A stretch of DNA of 64,000 nucleotides from AP-15 sp963789025 (GTDB lineage Bacteria > Pseudomonadota > Alphaproteobacteria > ATCC43930 > CGMCC-115725): positions 1 through 64,000 of the forward strand of contig CAWBIT010000001.1 of the NCBI GenBank assembly GCA_963789025.1. Reading direction: 5' to 3'. The position numbers and the translations under genes were made by a program. This document shows, piece after piece, positions 1 to 9,107 of the stretch (the first letter of the stretch is position 1; every line of letters begins with the position of its first letter). Below the pieces are notes generated by a model that had not been told where the DNA came from, made no database searches, and saw only the letters and a list, made by a program, of their open reading frames with translations.

Positions 1-1317
1 AACCAGAGCAGGAAGCGCGTCCGGCATGCCCCGCCAGCGCTCCTTGCCGCAGGCGACGGTCCACAGATCATCGGCCGATGGCGAATCCCAGCTCGGGACG
101 TGCACGCCATTGGTCACGTAGCCGACCGGTACCTCCTCTTCCGGCCAGCGTGGAAAGAGGGGCTGAAAAATTCTACGGCTCACACCGCCGTGTAGCCGGC
201 TTACGCCAAAAGTCGCCAGTGACCCTCGCAACGCCAGATAGGCCATGTTGAATGGCTCCCCGTTATCCGGGTGGCCTCGCCCCAGCGCCAGCATTTCGCC
301 CAATTCAATGCCGGTTCTGGCGAGAAAAGATTCGAAGTAGAGGGCGTACTTAGTCAGCAGATCGGGCGGGAACCGGTCGAAGCCGGCCGCCACCGGCGTG
401 TGGGTCGTGAACAGATTGCCGGGCCGCGTCGCCCACAGCGCTTCCCAGAAGGAGAGGCCCGAGCGCTGCATATAGGACCGCGCCCTTTCAAGAACGGCAA
501 ACGCCGCGTGACCTTCATTCATGTGACAGATTTCGACCTGAGGGGCGACGGCCTCGACAACTCGCCAGCCCCCGACACCGAGGACGATCTCCTGCAATAG
601 ACGGATTTCGGTTCCGGCATCGTACAGTTTGGCGGTGATCCCCCGGTCGGCAGCGCTGTTGATCGGATCGTTCGCATCCAGCAGGTAGAGCCTGATGCGC
701 CCGACCACCGCCTGCCACACGCGCAGCTGGAGAGGGCGCCCGGGCAATTCGAGACGAATATGGAGCCAGGCGCCATCCGTGCCTTTCGCCGGCCTGATCG
801 GCAGCGAACCGGGGTCGTTGAACGGGTAGGCCTCCTGCTGCTCACCGGAAGCGCCGATGATCTGGCGGAAATAACCCTCCTGATAGAGGAGCCCAATGCC
901 GATCATTGGCAGGCCGAGGTCGCTCGCCGTCTTCAAGAAATCGCCGGCCAGGATGCCGAGCCCGCCGGCATAGAGCGGCAATGCTTCGCCAAGCCCGAAC
1001 TCCATGCTGAAATAGGCGACCGCCGAGAAGGCCGCGGAGCCGTGGGTCGACGCGAACCAACCAGGCGTTTCCAGGTAATCCTGCCGTGCGCGGGTGAGCC
1101 GCTCGAGCTCGCCGACAAACGAGCGATCGTTGGAAAGTGCCTGCAACCACTCGGCCGATATGTCTTGCAGAATGATCCAAGGGTTTTGCGTGCCGGCCCA
1201 AGCTTGGGCGTCTAGGCGCTGCCATAAGGCATCCGCCTCGTGACTCCAGGTCCAGCGCAGGTCGAGCGCGAGCTCGCTGAGCGCGTCCGACGGGTCACGG
1301 GCGGCAAGGGCATCCAT
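1..1317 (-). CDS. glgP: alpha-glucan (glycogen/starch) phosphorylase, 3' end outside window
   Basis: Translating the minus strand from the ATG at 1317 gives 439 uninterrupted codons to the window edge, so the C-terminal part, including the PLP-lysine region, is missing. The N-terminus (MDALAARDPSDALSELALDL) and the motifs YFSMEFGLGEALPLYAGGLG, LAGDFLKTASDLGLP and CHMNEGHAAF are typical of GT35 phosphorylases of the shorter alpha-glucan type. The enzyme releases glucose-1-phosphate from glycogen by phosphorolysis in the cytoplasm. An FNR-type palindrome lies 60-73 bases upstream of the start, so induction under low oxygen is plausible; that is inference. The family call is secure. Confidence 0.93.
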   Translation of the reverse strand, partial: MDALAARDPSDALSELALDLRWTWSHEADALWQRLDAQAWAGTQNPWIILQDISAEWLQALSNDRSFVGELERLTRARQDYLETPGWFASTHGSAAFSAVAYFSMEFGLGEALPLYAGGLGILAGDFLKTASDLGLPMIGIGLLYQEGYFRQIIGASGEQQEAYPFNDPGSLPIRPAKGTDGAWLHIRLELPGRPLQLRVWQAVVGRIRLYLLDANDPINSAADRGITAKLYDAGTEIRLLQEIVLGVGGWRVVEAVAPQVEICHMNEGHAAFAVLERARSYMQRSGLSFWEALWATRPGNLFTTHTPVAAGFDRFPPDLLTKYALYFESFLARTGIELGEMLALGRGHPDNGEPFNMAYLALRGSLATFGVSRLHGGVSRRIFQPLFPRWPEEEVPVGYVTNGVHVPSWDSPSADDLWTVACGKERWRGMPDALPALV

Positions 1318-1376
1318 AATTCATTACCGGAATCGTTGGAAGGCGGCTGAGATACTCAGTTGGAGGGCTGCCGGCG

Positions 1377-1390
1377 TTGACCCAGATCAA
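1377..1390. promoter_or_regulatory. FNR/FixK-type operator (anaerobox)
   Basis: TTGACCCAGATCAA fits the FNR/FixK consensus TTGAY-N4-RTCAA. It lies in the divergent gap between glgP (start 1317, minus) and the small gene at 1444 (plus) and could serve either. The match is seen directly; binding is inferred. Confidence 0.7.
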
Positions 1391-1443
1391 CCCACCCGAG
1401 CCCTGCCCAGCATACCTTGCTCATGGCCATTGAGGAGGGTCGA

Positions 1444-1800
1444 ATGCGATCATCACATGATGAATTTTTGCTGAAATACGGCAGCGAGGTCCGTGAATCC
1501 TTGATCATGATCGAAGGTGACGACGGGAGCTTCGAGCTGCTCGCGCATGGCTGGCTGGCCGGCAACGAGGGCGATGCCGGCACCTTGTTCACCCTGGTAC
1601 GGAGCCGCAATACCGACTGTATACACCTGCTGGTGCGTGACACCGATCGACGCCCTCGCCACGTATATCACTGGCGCCGGCTTCGCCCCGAAGCGCAACG
1701 TGCCCTGCAAGATCGCCTCATCAGCCTGCAGCGCCATGCGGACGAACCCGAGCCGGCACGCTGGTCTGACGGGCCTCCAGGAGGTCGGAAAAGGCGGTAA
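1444..1800 (+). CDS. conserved-looking hypothetical protein, 118 aa
   Basis: The ATG at 1444 was chosen because GAGGAGGG (1432-1439) sits just upstream; an in-frame start at 1417 has no such site. The 118-residue product is charged and soluble, with no signal peptide or membrane segment. It begins MRSSHDEFLLKYG and has an Arg-rich C-terminal tail. I do not recognise the family. An FNR-type box centred 60 bases upstream suggests it belongs to the oxygen-responsive group here. Overlapping frames on both strands are open too, so coding status rests mainly on the ribosome binding site and the operator. Confidence 0.6.
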   Translation: MRSSHDEFLLKYGSEVRESLIMIEGDDGSFELLAHGWLAGNEGDAGTLFTLVRSRNTDCIHLLVRDTDRRPRHVYHWRRLRPEAQRALQDRLISLQRHADEPEPARWSDGPPGGRKRR

Positions 1801-1832
1801 CGATAGTCGGTTAGTTCGGCGCCGTAGCTAGA

Positions 1833-1846
1833 TTGATCTGCATCAA
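1833..1846. promoter_or_regulatory. FNR/FixK-type operator, perfect palindrome
   Basis: TTGATCTGCATCAA is a perfect FNR/FixK palindrome. It lies 70 bases upstream of the ATG of the 29-codon reading frame at 1916, the usual distance for activation from a site near -40. Confidence 0.75.
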
Positions 1847-1915
1847 TGATGGGTCGGCCGCGCCGGCGTGAAACTGGCTTCGCTGTATAAACTGATCTTC
1901 CCGTGGAGGATTGCA

Positions 1916-2005
1916 ATGGCCAATACGATCGAGGTATTCGGCCGATTTCTGTCTTATTCGGCCGCAAAGTTTTCTCCGGACAGCCCTGCGCTTTCGCGGG
2001 AATGA
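1916..2005 (+). CDS. possible 29-aa small protein behind an FNR box
   Basis: GGAGG at 1905-1909 is six bases before the ATG at 1916. The 29 codons read MANTIEVFGRFLSYSAAKFS and then nine more residues, the last encoded by a REP-like palindrome (CGCTTTCGCGGGAATGACG) that also supplies the stop. No family is recognised. The support is indirect: a perfect FNR palindrome upstream at the expected distance and a strong ribosome binding site. Alternatively this is a leader or non-coding transcript, or part of an older gene cut short by the repeat. Confidence 0.35.
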   Translation: MANTIEVFGRFLSYSAAKFSPDSPALSRE

Positions 2006-2057
2006 CGACAGGGAGCGGTAACTCGTTGAGAACTCGGGATTTATTCCGGGCCAGCCT

Positions 2058-2249
2058 CTAAGCCGAAGTGGCGCGACCCATGTGGTCCACCCGATTTTCG
2101 GGGCGGTTCCGCGCCGGAGTCTTGGCTGAGACGGCTCTCGGCGCGGCGGCGGATTTTCCGTCACCCCAAGAGGCCCAGGCAAGAACAGCACCGAACATCG
2201 TAAATACCGCGATAATCCCGAACAGAACCGCAAGTTCCAGCGCCGACAT
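2058..2249 (-). CDS. small single-pass membrane protein, 63 aa
   Basis: The ATG at 2249 follows GGGAGG at suitable spacing on the minus strand. The product starts MSALELAVLFGIIAVFTMFG; residues about 5-28 form one strongly hydrophobic helix, followed by a basic, Ala/Pro-rich cytoplasmic tail. It is therefore a small inner-membrane protein. I do not recognise a family. It is divergent from the flavoprotein gene at 2397, with a perfect FNR palindrome between them, consistent with a low-oxygen role. Confidence 0.6.
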   Translation of the reverse strand: MSALELAVLFGIIAVFTMFGAVLAWASWGDGKSAAAPRAVSAKTPARNRPENRVDHMGRATSA

Positions 2250-2316
2250 CACTTCCTCCCAGCTTCACAGGATCGATGCACCGCCAATAGCCTCTCGCGA
2301 TACGAGAGCGGCGGAA

Positions 2317-2330
2317 TTGATCTGGATCAA
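2317..2330. promoter_or_regulatory. FNR/FixK-type operator between divergent genes
   Basis: TTGATCTGGATCAA, a perfect FNR/FixK palindrome. It is roughly equidistant from the start of the small membrane protein (2249, minus) and the flavoprotein (2397, plus), so one site may control both. Confidence 0.75.
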
Positions 2331-2396
2331 TGAGAGTGCAATTCGCCGACGAGCAAGGTGCCTGCCGCTCGATTGCGATGGACGGAAGGATCGGTA

Positions 2397-3446
2397 ATGG
2401 AACTCGGCATGTTTCATGAGTTTCAGCGGGCTGCGGGACAATCGGAGACTCAGGCCTTCGACGAATCCTTCGAGCAGGTAGACGCCGCCGAGCGCTGGGG
2501 CCTCGATGTGATGTGGTTGGCAGAGTTGCACGCCGCGCCGACGCGATCGGTGCTCTCAGCTCCGCTCAATGTCGCGACGGCCGTCGCAACCTGCACCAAA
2601 CGCATGAAAATCGGCACGGCAGTGCAGGTGCTGCCATTATGCCATCCGCTGCGGGTTGCGGAGGAAGCCGCAACGGTCGACCAGATCAGCCATGGCAGGC
2701 TGATCTTTGGGGTCGGCCACAGCGGATTCCCGCGGACCTACGAGACCTACGGCGTGCCCTATGCTGAAAGCCAGCAGCGTTTCGCCGAGACGTTGGAAAT
2801 AATCAAGCGGTCATGGACCGAGTCGAGCTTCTCTTACGATGGCCAATATTACAATTTCCAGAACGTGCACTTGGTGCCCAAACCCTACCAGCGGCCCTAT
2901 CCGGAGATCCGCATCGCGGTCAACAGCCCAGACACTTTCGCGAATGTCGGAGCGCAAGGGTACCCGATCTTCGCTGCCGTGCGGCTCGGCACGCTTTCCG
3001 AGCTGGCCCCAAATATAAGGGCATATCGCGAAGCCTACCGGGCCGCCGGTCACCCCGGGAAGGGAAAGGTCTATTTGCGGGCGCCCGTTTACATTGCGGA
3101 GACTGATCGGCAGGCGCAGGACGAACCCGAAGAAAGCATCATGCATTTCTACCGCTGGCTCGGCGACCAGCTCGAAGCCTCGGCGACCCGCCCCGGCGCC
3201 CGTGCGATCGAGCAGCGGGCCGAGCGCGGGCGACGCCGGCAGACCATCACCTATGAGGAAGCGCTACGCGACAAGGTGGTGGTCGGTACTCCTGAGCGGG
3301 TGATCGATCGCCTGCAGGCGTTGCGTGAGGAGCTGGGCCTCGATGGGATATTGGCGGAAATGAATTGCGGCAGCCTGATCGCATATCAGAAGGTCATGAG
3401 ATCGCTGCAGCTGCTCTGTGAAAAGGTAATGCCCAGCTTCCATTAG
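2397..3446 (+). CDS. luciferase-like (LLM class) flavin-dependent oxidoreductase
   Basis: A 349-residue protein starting at the ATG at 2397, preceded by GGAAGGA; an upstream in-frame start at 2358 adds residues unlike the family. It opens MELGMFHEFQRAAGQ and carries the bacterial-luciferase TIM-barrel pattern: WLAELHAAPTRSVLSAPLNV near residue 45, GTAVQVLPLCHPLRVAEEAA near 80, and GRLIFGVGHSGFP near 108. Such enzymes use reduced FMN/F420-type cofactors and oxygen to oxidise diverse substrates; the substrate here cannot be told. An FNR-type palindrome is centred about 73 bases upstream. Confidence 0.88.
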   Translation: MELGMFHEFQRAAGQSETQAFDESFEQVDAAERWGLDVMWLAELHAAPTRSVLSAPLNVATAVATCTKRMKIGTAVQVLPLCHPLRVAEEAATVDQISHGRLIFGVGHSGFPRTYETYGVPYAESQQRFAETLEIIKRSWTESSFSYDGQYYNFQNVHLVPKPYQRPYPEIRIAVNSPDTFANVGAQGYPIFAAVRLGTLSELAPNIRAYREAYRAAGHPGKGKVYLRAPVYIAETDRQAQDEPEESIMHFYRWLGDQLEASATRPGARAIEQRAERGRRRQTITYEEALRDKVVVGTPERVIDRLQALREELGLDGILAEMNCGSLIAYQKVMRSLQLLCEKVMPSFH

Positions 3447-3530
3447 CAACGGCCGCCGACCAACGGAAGTTAGCGGCGGCGCAAAAGAGCTTCGGTTTCT
3501 TCCGTCCCTGGACCGGCGCCTCCTTGGCGC

Positions 3531-4647
3531 TCAGGTCAACGTGCTGGCGGTGACTTTGCGGAAGCGTAGCAGCGCGAGCCCGAGAAACAGCCCGCCAATC
3601 AGTGCCACGATCACGAAATCCGGCCAAACCACCGCCGCGATAGAGGATCGCTTGCGCGAAAGAAACGAAATGCGTCGACGGTGAAGCTTGCATCATCGTT
3701 GCCAGCCAGGGCGGCATGCTCTCGAGTGGCGTATTGCTGCCGGAGAGCATGTTCATCGGCAGAAAGACCAGCATAAACAGCAGGCCCAACTGGGGCATGG
3801 AACGCGCAACGGTGCCCAAGAAAATTCCGATTGCGGTGGCAAAAAACAGATAGACCGGGACGCCGAGCAGGAACAACGGTACTGAGCCGGCGATCGGGAT
3901 GCCGAGCAGCCCACGCACGACGAGGTAAAGCGACAGGCCGACCGCGACGATGATAACCAAACCGTTGGCCCAGATCTTGGACATCGCGATCTCGAACAGG
4001 GTCAGCGGCATCACCAGCAGATGGTCCATCGTGCCGTGTTCGCGCTCGCGAACGACCGCGGCGCCGGCGAGAATGATCGCCAGCATCGTGATGCTGTTAA
4101 TTATGCCCATGACCCTGGTGAACCAAGACGTCTCGACATTAGGGGTTGAAGGCGATGCGCACGACGAGATTGACCGGCGACAGCGGGCTGCCTTCCGCCC
4201 GCGAGAGAAAATTGGCGATCTCGGTCGTGATGATCTGCTGCGCATAACCGGCCCCGATCCCGGCCTGGACCGACGCGGTGGCATCGACATTGAGTTGGAT
4301 CGCGGGCTGGCGGCCGGCGAGGACATCGCGCGCGAAATTTGGCGGGATGTCGATGACGAACGTATATTTTCCCGCGTTCATCAGTGGGACGATATCCCGC
4401 TCGGCGATCGGTTGCGGCGTCTGGAAATAAGGCGGCAGGAACGCATGCGCGATCCGTCGCGACAGTTCCGAATGGTCCTCGTCGACGATGGCGATCGACG
4501 CATTGTGCACTTCCTGCGAACTGCTCTGAGATTGCGCGATGATGGCCAGCGAGAACGCATAGACGACCAGTCCCATCAGCACGAAATCGCGCATAAAGCT
4601 GCGCAACTCCTGGTGCCGAGCCAGAAGATGTTCTCCAGGGTTCGCAT
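3531..4647 (-). pseudogene. ABC-2 type permease (YhhJ-like), three apparent frameshifts
   Basis: The reading frame starts at the ATG at 4647 (MRTLENIFWLGT), 14 bases after the exporter ATPase stop. Conserved ABC-2 permease sequence then continues in different frames. Frame changes fall near 4616-4624 (one base missing before ELRSFMRDFVLMG), in the G run 4142-4145 (one base extra between IAFNP and NVETSWF), and near 3627-3636 (between AILYRGG and VVWPDFVIVALIGG). The final frame ends LALLRFRKVTASTLT at 3531. Motifs REREHGTMDHLLVMP and SPSTHFVSFAQAILYRG are typical of the second permease of RbbA/YhhJ exporters. As read, the gene is broken; errors in short homopolymers are an alternative. Confidence 0.75.
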
Positions 4648-4661
4648 CGGGCGGGGTCGGC

Positions 4662-7416
4662 CTAGCGTTCCTGCTTGCGCAGCAGCAGGAGGCTCAGCAT
4701 CGTCAGAGCCGGGATGAAGATCGCGAGCGCGGCAAGGTTCGCAGCGAGGTCAGAGAAGCCGAGGCCCTTCGTAAAGGTGCCGACGCTGACTGGCAGGAAG
4801 TAGCTCATCGGGAACAAACGGCGCATGATCCGTGCCATCCCCGAGAGCGAGGATACCGGGACCATCATGCCGGCAAACATCGTGGCCGGCAGGACGGTCA
4901 AAATCGCCGTTCCGAAAAGCGCCGCGATCTGGGTGCGGGCGAAGCCGGAAATCAGCATGCCGTAGGCCGTCGTCGTGGTGACATAGATCAGCGTGCCGAT
5001 CAGCAAGGTCAGAAAGCTTCCCTTGAGCGGCACTTGGAAGACGAGCAGCGCCAGTGTGAAACATCAGCGCGAAATTGACCATCGCCAGTCCGACATACGG
5101 CACCTGCTTGCCCAGCAGAAATTCGAGGCGGGTCACTGGAGTGACGTATAGGTTGGTGATCGACCCGAGCTCCTTTTCGCGCACGATAGCGAGCGCCATC
5201 AGGATCGCCGGGAACAGTGCAAGCTCCAGCGCCAACTGCGCCGGCACCATTGAATAGACGCTCTGAAAATCCTGGTTGTACTTGAACCGGACCTCAACAC
5301 TGGCAGGTGGCAGTGGGGCCGGCTGTGTCGTCTTTACAATCGGGTCGGACAGATACAGTTGATGCATGGCCTCGAGATAGCCGCGGATCGTCTGAGCGAT
5401 GAACGGCCTCGCCCCGTCGATCCAGGCAGCGACCCAACCGGGTCGCCCGCGCGCAATGTCGCGGCCGAAGCCGGGCGGAATCTCGATGCCGGCGTCGATG
5501 TCCCCGTTTGCAAGCCGCTTTTCGAGATCGGCATAATCGGCTAGCGGCGGTTTTTCGACGAAGTAAGACGAGCCGCGCAACTCTTCGAGATAGGCGCGGC
5601 TTTCGTGGCTCTGGTCGTGGTCGAGGACAGCAAAAGTGAGAGAGTTGACGTCGGTCGAGATGCCGAAGCCGAAAACGAGCATCAGAAATGTCGTGCCGAG
5701 CAGAGCGAAGCCGAGCCGGATCGGATCGCGCAGCAGTTCCAGCGTTTCACGGATAGTGCAGGCGACAAGCCGCCGCAGACTGAAGGATGAGCCGCCGCCC
5801 GCCGCTCGCTCCGCGCCGCTGGCTGCCACGATTTCTTGGACAGCGGAGGCGGGTTCCGCCGTCGTGGCGACGCCACGCGATCCCGTCGCCTCCTCGAGGT
5901 AGCCGATGAATGCGTCCTCGAGCGTAGCGGCCCCGCGCGCCACGATGAGGCCCAAGAGCGTATCGGTCGCCAGCACGCGACCAGAATCCATCAGCGAAAT
6001 CCGGTCGCAACGTTCGGCTTCGTTCATGAAATGGGTCGAGACGAAGATCGTCACGCCTTGATTGCGCGAAAGATCGATCAGCAATTCCCAGAACCGGTCC
6101 CGCGCCAACGGGTCGACCCCCGAGGTCGGCTCGTCGAGGATCAGCATCTCGGGTTCGTGGACGATCGCGACGGCGAGCGACAGCCGCTGGCGGATGCCGA
6201 GCGGCAGATCCTGGGCGCGCTGGTCCATATGGCCGGCAAGGCCGAAGCGCCGGATCAGTTCGGCGATGCGCGCCTTGCCCTCCCGCGCCGGCAGATGGAA
6301 TAGGCGCGCGTGCAGATCGAGGTTCTGCCGAACGGTCAGCTCGGTATAGAGCGAGAAGGATTGCGACATGTAACCAACGCGTCTGCGCGCGCCCAAATCG
6401 CTCGCATCGAGCGGCCGGCCGAACAGCAGCGCTTCGCCTTCGCTGGCCGGCAACAGCCCGGTCAGCATCTTCATCGTCGTCGTCTTGCCGCAGCCGTTCG
6501 AGCCGACAAATCCGAAGATCTCGCCGCGTTCGATCGTGAAGCTGACGTGGTCGACGGCGGTGAAATCACCGAACCGGCGCGTAAGGCCGCACGCCGTGAT
6601 GACCGGTTCGGTATCGACGATTCGGCGTGGCGGAATCTGCACCGCGCGGTGACCGACGCGCTGCCGCTCCGGCAGGAGCGCAATAAACGCGCCCTCGACG
6701 GTGTGCGCTCCTGTTTTTGCCTCGAGTTCCGCTGGCGTACCGGTCGCGAGGATCCTGCCGGCGTCCATCGCGACGAGCCAGTCGAACCGCTGGGCCTCCT
6801 CCATATAAGCCGTCGCAACGAGCACGCTCATGCCCCGGCGGCGCACTCGGATGCGCTCGATCAGCTCCCAGAACTGGCGACGCGACAGCGGGTCGACACC
6901 CGTCGTCGGCTCGTCGAGGATCAAGAGGTCGGGATCGTGGATAAGCGAGCAGCAGAGCCCGAGCTTCTGCTTCATTCCGCCCGACAGTTTTTTCGCCGGA
7001 CGGTCGGCGAAAGGTGCAAGCCCCGTGCTCTCGACAAGCTCGGCGATGCGATCCTCCCGTTCGGAACTGGATTGTCCGAACAGGCGGCCGAAAAACTCGA
7101 TGTTTTCGCGGATGCTGAGATCGGGATAGAGGTTTTTGCCGAGGCCCTGCGGCATGTAGGCGATGCGCGGGCAGACCGCGGCGCGGTGCGCAGGATTGGC
7201 GATGTCCCCGCCGAGGACGTAGGCCCTCCCGGATTGGATTTGGCGGGCGCCGGCGATGATGGCGAGCAGCGACGACTTGCCGACGCCGTCGGGTCCGATC
7301 AGCCCGATCATGCACCCGGCCGGAAGAGCGAGTGTTACGCCGTCGAGGGCCGTGGCCTTGCCGTAACGCTGCGTCACATCCTCGATACGTGCGACCGCGC
7401 CATCTTCTCCGGTCAT
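4662..7416 (-). CDS. RbbA/YhiH-like ABC transporter, two ATPase domains plus permease, one frameshift
   Basis: The start is the ATG at 7416, overlapping the HlyD stop as ATGA. NBD1 has Walker A GPDGVGKSS (~40), signature LSGGMKQ and Walker B LLILDEPTTGVDP. NBD2 (from ~280) has GSNGCGKTTT, a degenerate signature LPLGIRQRL and LILDEPTSGVDP. An ABC-2 permease domain follows: ETLELLRDPIRLGFALLGTT, then a periplasmic loop. Near 5050-5058 the frame breaks: MVNFALMF is followed by out-of-frame residues to 4750. The expected sequence resumes in another frame as LALLVFQVPLKGSFLTLLIG and ends LLLRKQER at 4662. With the HlyD protein and second permease it would form an efflux pump. Confidence 0.85.
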
Positions 7417-8540
7417 CGCGTGATTGGGGTCGGGATGCTTGGGGGCGCGCTCGGCTGTAGGTTGGTGGGCCAAGCGACGGAGGGATCGGTGCGCACATAG
7501 GCGACCCCCGGCAGCCCGCTTCTGACGATCGCCTCGCGGCCCTTGAGCCGCTCCGGATCGATCCGCACCCTGATGCGAAACATCAGCTTGTCGCGTTCGG
7601 CCTTGGTTTCGACGGTCTTGGGTGTGAATTGCGCCTGACTGGCAATGAATACGACCTTCGCCGGGATGACGTGGTCGGGATAAGCATCGAGCACGATGCG
7701 GCTTTCGGACCCGATCCTGACCCGCCCGGCTTTCGCGGTCGGCAGGTAAATATCCACGTAGACGTAGGAAGCGTCGAGCATCGTAAACACCTTGCCTCCT
7801 GCCGGCAGCACCTCGCCGACATTGGCGACACGGTATTCGATAGGTCCGTCGCGCGGTGCAATGAGCGTATTGTCGAGGATGTAGACCCGATAGAGTTCGA
7901 CATCGTGCGTGGCGGCGTCGAGCGCGTGCTGCGCCTCCGCCACCTTGTGGGTGGCCGCAGTTTGCGCCGCGACGGCGGCGTTTATCTGTTGACGCCGTTG
8001 ATCGAGCAGCTCGGCGGTGGCGAAGCCCTTTGGCACGAGGGCGCTGGTGCGGTCGAGTTCCTGCTGTGCGAGCTTGACCTGGGTCTGCTGCTGCACCAGG
8101 TTCGCCTTCGCCTCGTCGAGCGCGCGCTGCCCCATCTCCACCAGCGCCTCGGACTTCTTCAGCGACGCTTGGAGATCCTGGGTATCCATCATCGCCACCA
8201 CCTGGCCCGCACTCACCATGTCGCCCTCATCGACGAAAAGTTTGGCGACGCGGCCGGCGAACTTGGTGTCGATATCGATCTCGTCGGCTTCGAGGCGGCC
8301 ATTACTCCAGGCGATGCCGGGAGGTAGCTGCAGCTGATGGTGCTGCCACCAGAACCAGCCGATACCCGCGCCCGCGCCGATCAGCAACAGCAAAGCTAGA
8401 AAAACACCGCGCGGTCTCCGTCGCCACTGCGGCCTCAGCGGCGCTGGCTCGATGACGGCAGGGAGACCGGACTGCTGCTCTTGCGGCGGGCCGCGCAGCT
8501 CGATGCCTGGGTCGCGGCTTTGCGTTTTATTCTCGGACAT
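7413..8540 (-). CDS. HlyD family periplasmic adaptor (membrane fusion) protein
   Basis: A 375-residue protein, MSENKTQSRDPGIELR onward. A cytoplasmic N-terminus of about 45 residues precedes one membrane helix (GVFLALLLLIGAGAGIGWFW). Then come a biotinyl-lipoyl-like half (GRLEADEIDIDTKFAGRVAK), a long coiled-coil hairpin (about 115-215) and the second lipoyl half (YILDNTLIAPRDGPIEYRVA). It links the inner-membrane exporter to the outer envelope, as YbhG does for YbhFSR. It is first in the minus-strand operon and overlaps the next gene by four bases (ATGA). The C-terminal 25 residues are Pro-rich and may be disordered. Confidence 0.92.
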   Translation of the reverse strand: MSENKTQSRDPGIELRGPPQEQQSGLPAVIEPAPLRPQWRRRPRGVFLALLLLIGAGAGIGWFWWQHHQLQLPPGIAWSNGRLEADEIDIDTKFAGRVAKLFVDEGDMVSAGQVVAMMDTQDLQASLKKSEALVEMGQRALDEAKANLVQQQTQVKLAQQELDRTSALVPKGFATAELLDQRRQQINAAVAAQTAATHKVAEAQHALDAATHDVELYRVYILDNTLIAPRDGPIEYRVANVGEVLPAGGKVFTMLDASYVYVDIYLPTAKAGRVRIGSESRIVLDAYPDHVIPAKVVFIASQAQFTPKTVETKAERDKLMFRIRVRIDPERLKGREAIVRSGLPGVAYVRTDPSVAWPTNLQPSAPPSIPTPITR

Positions 8541-8618
8541 CCTTGGTCACCGAACGCAGGGCCGCTTTCCCCTCTGCCAGACCCGGGTTCATATGCTCCG
8601 CCTCCATACGACCAAAGC

Positions 8619-8984
8619 TCACGCGATTTTCCAGGTGCCGTCGGGCTGCAGGCAGCTGGTGAAATGATAGTGCTCGGTGTAAACCGGCGTACCGCCTGAG
8701 CGCACCGTATAGGCGATGTCCTCGCATTGCTGGTTCTGCCGCGTGAGTTTCTTGACCAGCTTGATGGTCCCCGAATTACCCGAAGCGGGATTGGTCCAGT
8801 GGGCCTTTGTTCCCACCGGTTTCCCGTGTACTTCGGTGGTCACGGCACCACGGATCATGTCGAGGTCTTGTTGAGTGAGAGTGATGTGAGTTTCCCAGGT
8901 GGGGAGCAACTGAGCTTGAGCTGCTGCTCCGGCTATCAAGAGACCGGCGAGGAACGGGAGAAGCGGTTTGATCGACAGTGACAT
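8619..8984 (-). CDS. secreted 17-kDa surface antigen-like (RT0821/Lpp0805) protein
   Basis: A 121-residue protein from the ATG at 8984 (GGGAAAG upstream). A signal peptide (KPLLPFLAGLLIAGAAAQAQ, cleavage after AQA) is followed by a domain with HWTNPASGNSGTI, one internal Cys and the ending TSCLQPDGTWKIA. The C-x(n)-CLQPDGTWK pattern resembles the C-terminal domain of Rickettsia 17-kDa surface antigen and COG4520 proteins; the two Cys may form a disulfide. The protein is likely periplasmic or surface-exposed, role unknown. An FNR-type palindrome lies about 87 bases upstream. Confidence 0.72.
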   Translation of the reverse strand: MSLSIKPLLPFLAGLLIAGAAAQAQLLPTWETHITLTQQDLDMIRGAVTTEVHGKPVGTKAHWTNPASGNSGTIKLVKKLTRQNQQCEDIAYTVRSGGTPVYTEHYHFTSCLQPDGTWKIA

Positions 8985-9064
8985 CTTTCTTTCCCTTTGG
9001 AACACGGCGACAGTGGACACTTAGCGATAACTCACCAGCAAAAAGCAAGCTGGGCGCCCAGGCT

Positions 9065-9078
9065 TTGACCTAGATCAA
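9065..9078. promoter_or_regulatory. FNR/FixK-type operator
   Basis: TTGACCTAGATCAA fits TTGAY-N4-ATCAA. It lies upstream of the surface-antigen-like gene (minus, start 8984) and just before the decayed ATPase gene on the plus strand. Confidence 0.7.
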
Positions 9079-9107
9079 GTGCGACCGCCGAGGCCAATTG
9101 GCCGTCA

